Program-made: the position numbers and the translations under genes
Origin: Flavobacteriales bacterium
GTDB lineage: Bacteria; Bacteroidota; Bacteroidia; NS11-12g; UBA9320
Assembly: GCA_020635435.1 (NCBI GenBank)
Contig: JACJZU010000002.1
Span: 248,001-312,000 of the forward strand
Direction: 5' to 3'
DNA length: 64,000 nt
The notes under the pieces: model-generated
Database searches by the model: none
What the model saw: only the letters and a program-made list of their open reading frames with translations
Told to the model about the DNA's origin: nothing
Shown: piece after piece, positions 24,066 to 34,800 of the stretch
Layout: each line of letters opens with the position of its first letter
Position numbering within the stretch: the first letter of the stretch is position 1

Positions 24066-27000
24066 ATGAAACGGATCCTACTGTTGGCAATTGTCTTGTT
24101 CAGCGGGATTCGTTATGGATCAGCCACACATATTTTGGGAGGCGATATCACCTATAAGTGGAAGTCCGACAACGTTTATACCTTCTACATCGATCTTTAC
24201 CGAGACTGTTCGGAGTGCAAATTATCCGGTCGGGGCGGGGGAAGTTCAACGAAAGATTGCGGTGATTTCAATGTATATCTCCGCTCTTCGTCACGTCGAA
24301 GTTGCTCGAGTCGAGAATTGGCCACCATACAGCCACAATTTGTATCCTTCCGAAAGATCCTGCCCGCCTGTTCGGCCGTGAGAACAAGCTGTGATTCCAA
24401 TAGTAATGCAAATTTCGGTGCGGAGATCCATCGTTATTCTGTAGAGATCGACTTTGACGATTATGCGGCTTACGCCAGTTGCGGATTCGAGGTTTATGTG
24501 AAACTCGCATCCAGGTCGGATTACCTCAGTAATGTATCGGAACAGGAAGCGTTGTTCTTCAACTTTGCCTATATAGATCCGGTGGTGCATCATTCCTCTC
24601 CGGAATTCTCGGCAGACCCGGATCTCATACTTTCCTTAAATGCCCCGATCCGCCATCGACTCACTCGCACGGATGCCGATTGGGATTCCCTTCTTTTCAA
24701 GGCAGTTGCCCCACTTCGCGATTTTGGGAAGCCGCTTACCTACCGGACGGGATACAGTCCCGATAGACCTATGACGGTTTATTGCGCTTCGGACCCGGAT
24801 TGCAATCCGGTACCTTCCAATGATCCACCGATCGGATACGTTTTGAATCGGACGAGCGGAGAATTCAGATACACCCCGGTACAGGCCGGTGAAAAAACGG
24901 TGAGTGCCTACTCCGTGGAGATCTATTCCAGGGTGAGTGGCCAGATCAGATTGGTAGGCATTGTGCGCAGAGATATTCAGCAATACGTATTTGAGGATTT
25001 CAACCATGCGCCCAAAATATCGACAAGCAGCAGTGCCGCAGATCCGTTCCGTTTTCAGGTTTGTGAGGGAACCGAATTGTGTTTTAATGTGTTGGCTGAG
25101 GATATACCGGTACAGCTACCCGATGGTTCTTCCTCCCCACAGGATAGTGTACGTTTCGTATATTCATTCGATTCGGACAGCAGCCGAATACAGGTTCAAC
25201 GCCTGAATACAGCACCTTATTCCTCCATACGTTTTTGCTGGAGGCCTGATAGTAGCGATGCCCGTGAAGAGCCCTACAAATTGCGCGTGAGGGCTTATGA
25301 TGATCATTGCCCGATCAATGCCTATAGCGAGCGCTGGATCGAGATCAAAGTCGTAAAGAAGCCGGAGGTACGCATCGAATCCACCCGGATGAAATGTGGA
25401 AATCTTGAAGTTCTGGCGATTACAGATCAATCTCAACAGATCAATTTTTACAATTGGCAGGTCGTAGATTCAATTGGAGGGCGTACACAGGGCGACGCAC
25501 GTGCCCGCGACACCTTACTTTTTAAAAAACCCGGGAACTATACGGTCTTGTTAACCGTTCGGAATTATTCCGGGTGTTCGGAGAATACCTCTCAAAAGAT
25601 CGCATGGACCGGGAAGCAGATTTCAGGTCCGGAACTCAGTATCAGCGGTTCCGTTCAGATCTGTGAAGGGGATTCACTCAAGTTGCATTTGAATGAGGTA
25701 AGTGGTTACAGAACAGATTCTGTCATCTGGTGGTCGGGGACAACCCGTTTGAGCAATTCCATGTATTTGGTAGAACCCCATGTGTCGCGAACGAGGAATT
25801 TCAATCCGATTCTTCTGGAGTACTACTCCAAATCGGATAATCTCAAATGCCGCAACAGCCTGGTACTTCCTGTTGAAGTAGATACCCTCCCCGTTATAAG
25901 AAGAGCCACTTTGGCCGGTATTTGTCCTGATGGACAACAAGTAGACCTCTTCAATTTCCTGGAACCCAAAACGGGTTCATTCACGAACGGAACCTTAACT
26001 TTGATCGATGGGCACGTGATCGATACGGATCGTATCCCTAGTCGCTACCTGGGATCCACACAATGTTGGGATTACAATGTCTCGAGCGATCGGGATCATT
26101 GTGTGGTCGAAGAACGTATTTGCGTAACCGTTCACCCCATGCCGGAACTCCGTATGCGCGATATCACGTCCTGTTCTTTCGGCGGTAAATTCCTGCTCAA
26201 TAACCTCATCGTGCTTCCTTTTCAATTGCGCGATTTTCAAGTGCACTGGTCTATTGAAGGGAAACAAATACCCATCGTTCAGGAGGACGGGCGGTACTGG
26301 GTTGAATTGGACAGCTTGGGAAGCGGTTCACACCGGGTCATTTGCGAAGTTGTCAATTCCTTTGGCTGTTCAAGTTCTGATACCGCTTGGTTTCACTTGC
26401 TTGAACAAGCCGTTATCGAATTCACAGACCCCGGAATTCAATGTCAAAATGCGGATATCGACCTGAATGATCTCTTTCAGGTTTCCCCTTCCGGTGGAGG
26501 ATGGAACTCCTACTCGCATCCGGAGTTTCTGCGAGAAGGTGTGCTAAGTTCCGAGTTGTGCGGATCCGATATTCAATTGAACTACACCTACGATCGTTTT
26601 GGCTGTTTCGATACCAAGGATGTTTCCCTCTCGGTTCAGTGTGCTCCGGATGTGGAATTCGATATGCGCGATACTCTTTGTACCTCAGATCTAGTGACGC
26701 TCACGGCCGATCCCGGTGATGGTGTGTGGAGTGGAAACGGTGTGCAGGGTGATGTATGGAATACAACCGGTATGAATGGGTTGGGTTCGGTGCGCTATAC
26801 CCTGGTACGAGGAGCCTGTACCTTCAATTTCGATCTGACTTCTGAAGTTATCCCCAGAGTATCCTTACAACTGGATTCTATTCCGGCGTTCCTGTGTGAA
26901 GGGGAGAACCTTCAACTAACCGGTTTAGAACTTAATGGAGGTTTGGTCGAATTGGAGCATATGGGCAGTAAGTACGAGTTGAATGCCCAAACTTCTCAGA

Positions 27001-27929
27001 TCCGACTCGATCAACCGGATTCCCTGAGTGCCTGGGTGCTGGATCTTACCTTCATCACCCGATCTGCGGATTGCCCGACTACTGAGCAATGGGAAATTCC
27101 TGTTTCGAAATTGGCCCGCTTTACTTTGATCGATTCGCTATTGAATGGCTGTGAGCCATTTTCCCTGCGACCACGCAGAGCCTGGTCCACCCCGGGTGTA
27201 GATTGGAACTCGGTAGATCATATCTGGCGATTTGGGGTACCCGCTGACCCCGGCAGTTACCAGACTGTGGCTGATCCCACATATACCTATACCGGATCCG
27301 GTACGTATACCTTGAATTTCGAAACCCTCAATGAGCAGGGATGTGCATGGATATCGGAACCACATGAAGTGGTCGTATTTGATAGACCCGAGGCATATTT
27401 TGTGGTGGATCCGGGAAGTTATTTGTCGCAACGCAATACCTTGGCAAGCTTTACAAACAGCTCCATTTGCGACGATTCCATGAGCTTCCTATGGGATTTC
27501 GGGACGGGAAGCGGCAGAAGATCCAGCACGCAAACCTCCCCTCGATTTGTATTCCCCAAGGATACTGGTTTTTACCGGGTTGTACTTACGGCCACTTCTA
27601 AATTTGGCTGTGAGGACGACTACGAACGGATGATCCATGTTGGACCCGATATTCAGCTTTTTGTTCCTACCGCATTTTCACCCAATGGCTTAGGTCCTGA
27701 AACCAATGAAGTTCATCGGGTTCATGGTCGCTTCGTGCAGGAATACGAGGTTTGGATCCTGAGCAGATGGGGCGACATTGTTTATTATTCAAGCGATATC
27801 GATGCCGGATGGGATGGAACATTCAAAGGCGAGCCATGCCAATCGGGCGTGTATGCCTACAAGATCAGAGCAAAAAGCAGTACCGGCGAACTCTACGATT
27901 TCAAAGGCAATATCACCTTATTGCGCTAA
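24066..27929 (+). CDS. Array member E: diverged giant surface protein, T9SS type B
   Basis: 1287 residues from ATG 24066; signal peptide MKRILLLAIVLFSGIRYGSA, then THILGGDITYKW. The N-terminal domain is recognisably that of A-D (DLYRDCSEC, NPVPSNDPPIGYVLNRTSGEF, GIVRRDIQ) but has lost most of the vicinal cysteine pairs and has a Ser/Cys/Gly-rich insert near residue 60. The CEGTELCFNV segment is kept, but the Pro-rich loop is replaced. Later modules differ from A-D. A PKD-like module (HIWRFGVPADPGSYQ ... YTYTGSGTYTLNFETL) precedes a type B sorting domain (FVPTAFSPNGLGPETNE, LSRWGDIVYYSS, GWDGTFKGEPCQSGVYAYKI). It is the most diverged and probably oldest array member, with its own candidate promoter. 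Confidence 0.87.
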   Translation: MKRILLLAIVLFSGIRYGSATHILGGDITYKWKSDNVYTFYIDLYRDCSECKLSGRGGGSSTKDCGDFNVYLRSSSRRSCSSRELATIQPQFVSFRKILPACSAVRTSCDSNSNANFGAEIHRYSVEIDFDDYAAYASCGFEVYVKLASRSDYLSNVSEQEALFFNFAYIDPVVHHSSPEFSADPDLILSLNAPIRHRLTRTDADWDSLLFKAVAPLRDFGKPLTYRTGYSPDRPMTVYCASDPDCNPVPSNDPPIGYVLNRTSGEFRYTPVQAGEKTVSAYSVEIYSRVSGQIRLVGIVRRDIQQYVFEDFNHAPKISTSSSAADPFRFQVCEGTELCFNVLAEDIPVQLPDGSSSPQDSVRFVYSFDSDSSRIQVQRLNTAPYSSIRFCWRPDSSDAREEPYKLRVRAYDDHCPINAYSERWIEIKVVKKPEVRIESTRMKCGNLEVLAITDQSQQINFYNWQVVDSIGGRTQGDARARDTLLFKKPGNYTVLLTVRNYSGCSENTSQKIAWTGKQISGPELSISGSVQICEGDSLKLHLNEVSGYRTDSVIWWSGTTRLSNSMYLVEPHVSRTRNFNPILLEYYSKSDNLKCRNSLVLPVEVDTLPVIRRATLAGICPDGQQVDLFNFLEPKTGSFTNGTLTLIDGHVIDTDRIPSRYLGSTQCWDYNVSSDRDHCVVEERICVTVHPMPELRMRDITSCSFGGKFLLNNLIVLPFQLRDFQVHWSIEGKQIPIVQEDGRYWVELDSLGSGSHRVICEVVNSFGCSSSDTAWFHLLEQAVIEFTDPGIQCQNADIDLNDLFQVSPSGGGWNSYSHPEFLREGVLSSELCGSDIQLNYTYDRFGCFDTKDVSLSVQCAPDVEFDMRDTLCTSDLVTLTADPGDGVWSGNGVQGDVWNTTGMNGLGSVRYTLVRGACTFNFDLTSEVIPRVSLQLDSIPAFLCEGENLQLTGLELNGGLVELEHMGSKYELNAQTSQIRLDQPDSLSAWVLDLTFITRSADCPTTEQWEIPVSKLARFTLIDSLLNGCEPFSLRPRRAWSTPGVDWNSVDHIWRFGVPADPGSYQTVADPTYTYTGSGTYTLNFETLNEQGCAWISEPHEVVVFDRPEAYFVVDPGSYLSQRNTLASFTNSSICDDSMSFLWDFGTGSGRRSSTQTSPRFVFPKDTGFYRVVLTATSKFGCEDDYERMIHVGPDIQLFVPTAFSPNGLGPETNEVHRVHGRFVQEYEVWILSRWGDIVYYSSDIDAGWDGTFKGEPCQSGVYAYKIRAKSSTGELYDFKGNITLLR

Positions 27930-28016
27930 CCCTGGGCATCCTCAGCTTAAACTTGATCCGGACTCAGTTGATCTGATCGGCCCTTAACCGATTCGTTTCG
28001 CCCTGTTCACAAAACT

Positions 28017-28799
28017 ATGAAAAGAAGATCCACAATTGAAGGGACATACCAGGTGAATGGTAATGGGGAGCGGGAGTTTGTTGTCGAATTTGATGATCTG
28101 CCCGAAAGTGAAGAAAACAACTCTAAACTATTCGCACTGCTCGATCACCCCCGGCGATTACTAAAAGAGGGCAGAAAACAGGGTGTACATGGCGTGAAGC
28201 GCTTCTTTTCCGTGCTATTCCTGTTTGGGATCACAAACACCTTACTGTTGTTCTACTCGATCATTCGCCTGATCTCATTACCCTTCGAGTTCAACAAACT
28301 ATTGTTCGTGCTACTGATCCTCATCATCGGGTTGGGCTTTACCTTCATCTCTGCCTATAGAACCTATCAATATGTTGTACTTGACACCATGCGAGTGATC
28401 TATGGAAATCTATCTTCTTTTTTTTACCGAATCAGCGAATTGTTGATTGACAAAGCCGAAAACGTGTTTAAAGGGAAAGCTGACCTCACGGACAGTCAGA
28501 TCACAAAAGTGTTGGATCTTGGTAATTTGCTGAACGCCAGATTTCAAAGGATGCCACGCTTTATGCGAGAAGGGATCACAATGATACTGGATCGAATCCC
28601 ATTTGTGGGCATGCTCATGGATCTTAAGGAAGATGTCTTAAACGGGAATAAGAGCGAGGCTAGTGCAAAACTTTATGGCAAAATGGACCATTTCATCTCG
28701 AATTCGATCTTCGGAAAGAACAATACGCGATGGGTTTGGTGGTTACTTCCGTTGAACGTGTTGATCCTGTTGATCTTGATAAAAGTTAAAATAGGGTAG
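28017..28799 (+). CDS. Integral membrane protein of unknown function, about three membrane spans
   Basis: 260 residues, family not recognised. An acidic soluble N terminus (residues 1-60) is followed by two close hydrophobic helices (about 63-88, FFSVLFLFGITNTLLLFYSII, and 94-115, KLLFVLLILIIGLGFTFIS). A ~120-residue amphipathic segment follows (including LSSFFYRISELLIDKAENVFKG and MLMDLKEDVLNGN), then a last helix at the C terminus (WVWWLLPLNVLILLILIKV). No catalytic motif was seen. It lies 87 bp after the adhesin array on the same strand and converges with the 2418-residue surface protein. It could be cotranscribed with member E, since no terminator was found between them. A function linked to the surface proteins would be a guess. 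Confidence 0.75.
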   Translation: MKRRSTIEGTYQVNGNGEREFVVEFDDLPESEENNSKLFALLDHPRRLLKEGRKQGVHGVKRFFSVLFLFGITNTLLLFYSIIRLISLPFEFNKLLFVLLILIIGLGFTFISAYRTYQYVVLDTMRVIYGNLSSFFYRISELLIDKAENVFKGKADLTDSQITKVLDLGNLLNARFQRMPRFMREGITMILDRIPFVGMLMDLKEDVLNGNKSEASAKLYGKMDHFISNSIFGKNNTRWVWWLLPLNVLILLILIKVKIG

Positions 28800-28846
28800 A
28801 GGTGTCTGTTGCCAATCCAATCGTGTGCGGAAAGCGAAGGGATGAT

Positions 28847-31800
28847 CTAGCGTAGCAAGTGAACAACCCCGTTGAAATAATGCGGTTTCCCCTCATAGTC
28901 CGTCACTTCCAAACGGTACATGTAAACCCCGGGCATTGCATTCACTCCATCCCATCCCTGGACTTCCGGTGTTGATTGGAAGATCTGCTCTCCCCATCGG
29001 TTGAATATGCGCAGGTCAAAGGATACGATCCCATCGCCATACGGTCTGAATATCCCGTTTTTGGTGTCGCCATTCGGAGTGAACGCGTTGGGAACCCAGA
29101 TGGCGATCCGGAAGTTGACGCGCACGGTTCTTGATATGGAATCACTGCAGTTAAAGCGGTTGTACACCCATTGTCGGATCACATAGGTTCCACTATCATC
29201 GAAACTCACTTCAAAATCCGGAACGAGATAGAAGGTACCATTGCTGAGGCCATAGTAAATGCTGTCTGCCCCAATACTTTGGTCGTTGATCTGTATGGCG
29301 CTGTTGAGAATATCCGTTTTATCGGGGAAGATCGAGAATCCGGCCACAGGCAGATCATGCACGCTCGCTGTATGCGAAGTGTTCACCGTGCAGCCCTTGC
29401 TGTTGGTAAGCGTTTGTCGGATCAGATAATTCCCGGCCACGGAATATGCATATGGGAATGAATCCGGATCCACGATCTGAACACCATCGCCCATTTCGTA
29501 GCGAACCTCGGAGATCGGGTCACTGCCAAGCACCATCTCATTCACAACTTGCACAGGTTCACCTTCACATGCATTGCTCACACGGAAACCGGGTTGATTT
29601 GGGACACCGGCGTCGATGTCGATTGAAGCCGTGTCGGCGCAACCATAGCTATTCTGAATTTCGAGGCGGATGTTTTGAGTAGCACCCGGAGTACTTGCCT
29701 TGTACTTGAGGCTATCGGCATTTCCGCGAGGCGCATTGTTCACGAACCAGCCTGAGGAATTAAGTAAACCTGATGGTGTCGTGCTTGCATTAACAGCCAC
29801 AACTGAGTCATCTCCGCAAGGCAAATAGGCATTGATCAAGGCGTTGGGAAGCGGATCGATGTCTATATAAATTGTGCTGTCCTTTTCGCAACCCGAGTTC
29901 ATTGTAAGGCGAATTTGAACCGCATAACTACCCGGGTTGGCATAAACGTGATCGGCCAGGGTTCCGATCACAGAATCGCCGTTATGGAACAACCATCTTA
30001 AACGAGCAATCGAATCCGGATCACCCGGGGCAGACCGCAGCTCAATAACCTCGTTTGCGCAGTTCCCGGAAAGGGTTATACCATATCTGCTTGTGCTGTG
30101 GACAAAGCCGGCGCCTTGCGTTGTATCGGTGCATCCCTTGTCGGATATAACAGCCAGATCCACACGCTGGGTTTCCACAGAAGGTGCAGCGACATCGAGT
30201 GTGTCATTCCCGCTCAAATAACCGGTACCCATGTTCCAGGATCTTCCGGAAATACTGCCGGATCCTATGGTAGAGAGATCGATAAAACGAAGCAGCCCAT
30301 TTTCACAGGCATCAATGGCACGTATTCTTGCCCGGGGTAACTCATGAACCCTGTATGGGAAGGTCAGACTATCCGAACATCCGGCCAGAGTTCGAACTGC
30401 AAAGGCAATTGGGTGAGATCCCGTATCGGCAAATTGCAAGCGCAGCGTGTCCATACCGGAATAGCTTATTCCATCTACGTACCATCTTGATCGCACGATT
30501 GAATCACGATCATCGGCCAGAGCGTTCGAAAGCAATACAGTACTGTCGCCCAGGCACACATCCATCCCGCTCGCAGCTATTTGAGGTGTCCCATAAACAT
30601 TCAGTGTATCCCTGCTGAGCGCTGAGCAGCCAAACAAATTTGTTGATCGGAGAGCGACATCGACTGTATCTGCAGCCGTGAAGCGCAGATGGAAAGCGGG
30701 TGGATTTTGAGCCGCACCTTTGATGTACCAGGTATTCGTTAGGCCACCACTCGTGTCTGCCACAAAGTGAACGGAATCGCCAGCACAGATATCGTTCAGG
30801 ATCAGTGCATTCGATGGATTCGGGAAGATCTGAACGGAATCGGTCGTACTGGCAGAACATCCCATGGAATCCGTAACATTGAAGCGAATGGAATAGGTTC
30901 CGGGTGTGGCCAGACTGATCACGGGATCCTCATCGGTGGTAACGATCGACGGCCCGATCTCCCAGTAGAAGGCGTAGAACGATCCGTTGAAGGATTGGGA
31001 TTGGTTGAAGAACTGCACCAGGGAATCGGCACAGGTATCCTTCACATTGATGCTGATGATGGGCAACTCGAGAATTTGTACAAAAGAGCTATCCAGCTTC
31101 TTACATCCCTTCGGATCGGAGATCTGGACAGTATACGTCGTAGAATTGGAAGGTTTGGCCCAGGTTCTGGAAGCGGTGGGCGAGGTGAGATCGGTGGTTG
31201 GGGTCCAACTGTAGGACAAGGTGCCGGAACCTCCGCGAGCCGTTTGACCAATGAAGGCATTTGCACCACGGCATACCGGAACGGTATCCCTCAGATCTAC
31301 AATGATCGCAGGCCTAACGGTTATAGCAACGGTATCGAAGGCCACGCAACTGCCCTTTGTCGTTCGCAGAACCAATCGTATCGTGCTGTCGCCTCTTCCC
31401 AAATGATCCCAGCCGAACAGCGTTCTTGCCGAATCGCGCTTTGCAATACCGGGATTGGACTCCCATCGATATATGCTTCCGGGTATAGCTCCCAATCCGA
31501 TGAGCACTTTCTCACCGGAGCAAACTGTTGTGTCGCGCCCCGCATTTTCAATACTTACAGGAGGTATGGCCACATTGCGGAAGGAACAGGAACAGTTGGA
31601 GGAATCCGTTGCGATCAATAACCTACAGGACTGAAGTCCCGAGGTGTTGAACTGAATCGCCCGGTTAAGGGTGCTCAGATAAGGTATCGCGTCGAATATA
31701 CTGTCGCGATACAGCACCAGTTCCCCTGCATCATAGCGTCCGTTTCCGTTCACATCATCTACGATCAGGATCTGTAGCAATTCTATTCCGGATTTACCAA

Positions 31801-34800
31801 TTCCCCTGTTTCTGATCGAGTAATTCAGATTGATCTTCTCAACATTGCCAACAGGTTGTCCTTTAGCATCCAGATAGCTAAGCCGGTAGTCGGCCTTTTT
31901 GATCGAATCAATGAGTTGTTGTGAGCTGGTTGCCACATTGATGTCGCACCAGGTGTTCGTTTTCACACACAGTGCCGGCTGAAGAACGAGCGCCTGTATG
32001 AGCATCTCCGTGAGTCCGCATTCCACACTGCCGAGATCAAGTGCCAGTCGGGTACGGAAATGCAGGGAATCGCCGGGGACCAATCCCTCTCCAATGATCC
32101 AATCTACTTTGAGTCCGCCATTGTTGGGTGTGAACTGCACGGATTGCGGTTTGCCATGAAGGAGCGTGATCGCTGTAGTGTCGATGGAGAATCCGGATGG
32201 CAGGAGCAGTTGGATACGATCCGTTACTCCGGTCGTATCCGGACCCAGATTGATGAATTTGATCTCTATGGAATCCTTGTAATTACAAACCTCCAGAGGA
32301 TTGACCTTCATAAGTACACTGGAGAAATAGGGCTTCTTAATACCCGCTATATCAATGGGATTCCCAACTTCGAACGCCGACAATACCGCATTCCCGCATT
32401 TCAGATAACCGCCCGGCCGGCTGAGGAAGAAACTCGATGCAACGAAATCGCAATCCGTGCTCAGCTTGAACTTTACGTTCAGGGCATTAACCCCATTTAT
32501 ACCGGGCAGACCATTTTTGCTCAAGGCAGAATCCCCTTTGTAGATATTCCATCGAACCCGGCCTCCGCCAATAGTAACTGGATCTGTGATCAGGAAAGAA
32601 TCTTTTCCATTGGGAGCGAATACCCAGGCTGTATCGCCAAGTTTCATCCCCGAACGCAGGGTCAGATCGAGATAGAGCCCAAACACGCGGGCCTCACCGG
32701 TATTCGATATTTTCACACTGTACCATCGATCTTCACACAGATTCGCAACTGTGTTGCTGTCCTCGATCTCTGAATCGAGACGCGTGTTCTGTGGCAGGTA
32801 GGACAGTGTTTTTTCAAAAGCAGCACAATAGAGGTTGTTCCGGGAGCTCGGATAACCATCGCAATTGTACCCAACCAGGATCTTGATGCTATCTGCATCG
32901 CAATCTTGGAAGATGGCACGGATCAGCAGGTCGCGATAACCCGATCTCAGGAGATCACCCAGGTGGAATACCGCGCTATCGGCACTGTATCTCGCGCCGC
33001 TGACCTTATCCACGATCTCGACCAATTCAACATTAGGGTTGTACATGGAACTGATCCACAAGTTACTCCCTGATGAGGTTCCGGATGTGTTGTTCAATCT
33101 CAACTCCCATTCAATGGTATCCGATTTGGCCAGTACAAAATCCTGTGCAACAGCCATCGATATGATCGGGGCATCGTACACCAATTGATCGCTGCTTGCA
33201 CCAGAGGGGATCATCTCATTTCCCGTCCCCAGATAGTTCAATTTGGTATAGTCAAAATCGTATTGGATCAGCTGCGTACTGGATCCAAGATTGCAGGTGG
33301 GCTGAAGCCATGCCCTGAAAACACCATAGAACCCGTCGTCGCTGAGCGGAATTACCCCGTTACTGTCCTCGTACTTGTCGCCGATCTTGTAGCGAATGCT
33401 GTCTCCGGAAATGGAGTATGGCTTTATGGTGTCGAGGAAGATATTCGAAGTAAATCCCGTTCCGCTCGTTCGATATTCCCGAACATCGGCGTGTATTGGT
33501 CGGAATCCGGGAGGAACATGCAGGGTGATCTCGTCGAGTTTCGCCCAGGAACGGTATTCAAAGGGGAATATATTCCCACCGGCGTAATTGCCACAACAAG
33601 CCCCTACACTGAGGTAGTAGTTCTGTGTGACCAAAACGGGTGAACAGGAGTTCGTGCTGAAGATGTTCGCCCCGTAATTGGTGAAGTAATACCCTATGAG
33701 ACGGAATTTACCTGCGAAAGTGTCGCACTGATAGCGCTGCGATGCAGATGGATTGGCTGTAGTGCTCGTATAAAACGAATTGACCAGATCGATATTCCGC
33801 TCGAAATTCCCGGGGTTCTTGCTTACATGGTATTTCACGATCAACTCCACACTGTCGCGGCGGGTAAAGGTGAAACCACTGAACAGCGGACACTTCGCAC
33901 TTATGAGTGCCGGAATTCCTGCGTCGAAATAAAAGGTGCGGTTCACACCGGAATTGGTGTACGTACTTTTAAGTCCATTGCAATCGTAAAGCAAGTTGTT
34001 GTTGCGAAAAACCCGAACCCGTACATCGGCAACATCCAGATAAGTGCCGTAGGGGATATAGGAACTGGCATATAAGAAGCGCCAGCTGGTTGTACTCGAC
34101 AGATCTTTGAATTTCCCTTTGAATACAGTTAGCAGGGTATCGCCATACATAACAAGTTCACGCTTGATCTTGTCAAAATCCAGAGAGCCACTGGCATCCG
34201 CAACACCGTCGTTATCATTATCCGGTTCCCCCAGACTTGTGCGATACACATCAAAATCAGAGAATTGCAACCCGCCATTGCAATTTGACCCACAGTGCAG
34301 ACTGATCTTGTCCGAAGTGCAGGCCATCGGGTAATTGCAGTAATCGGAACAGGTCGTATCTGCAGCATAGCGGACCAGTAATTCGTAGGCAAGGCCTTTG
34401 CCACTGCCTTTTAGCTTGCTGCAGTCCACCCGCACGCGAACCTTCAATTCGGAACGATTCAGGGTGATCGGTGTAGTTCCAAAGAATGTAGCTCGGATCG
34501 TGTCACCTTTCACCCGGAATTGGGCAGGTTTCCAGTTTCTGCCGTATATGTCGACCAGATAAAAATCAGCCGTGTTCAGTGAATGTTCCAAACCGGCAGG
34601 TTTCACAAAGTCGAATTCGAATTTGCTGTATCGGGTTTGTGGTATGAGGGACACATTGTCCAATTCATAATTGAGCAGCACAGTATCATTCCGGACAGCA
34701 TCCGAAGGTCCAAAGGAACTCAGCGTGATCCGGGAATAATAACCATTCGATCCCCTTCGCTCAATAATGGGGCTCACATTTCCGCAGCGGTCGAAATAAT

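Noticed and set aside
30767..31621. 284-codon plus-strand frame inside the 2418-residue minus-strand gene
   Set aside because: Antisense shadow of a long, strongly supported gene; Gly/Ile/Arg-rich product without motifs.
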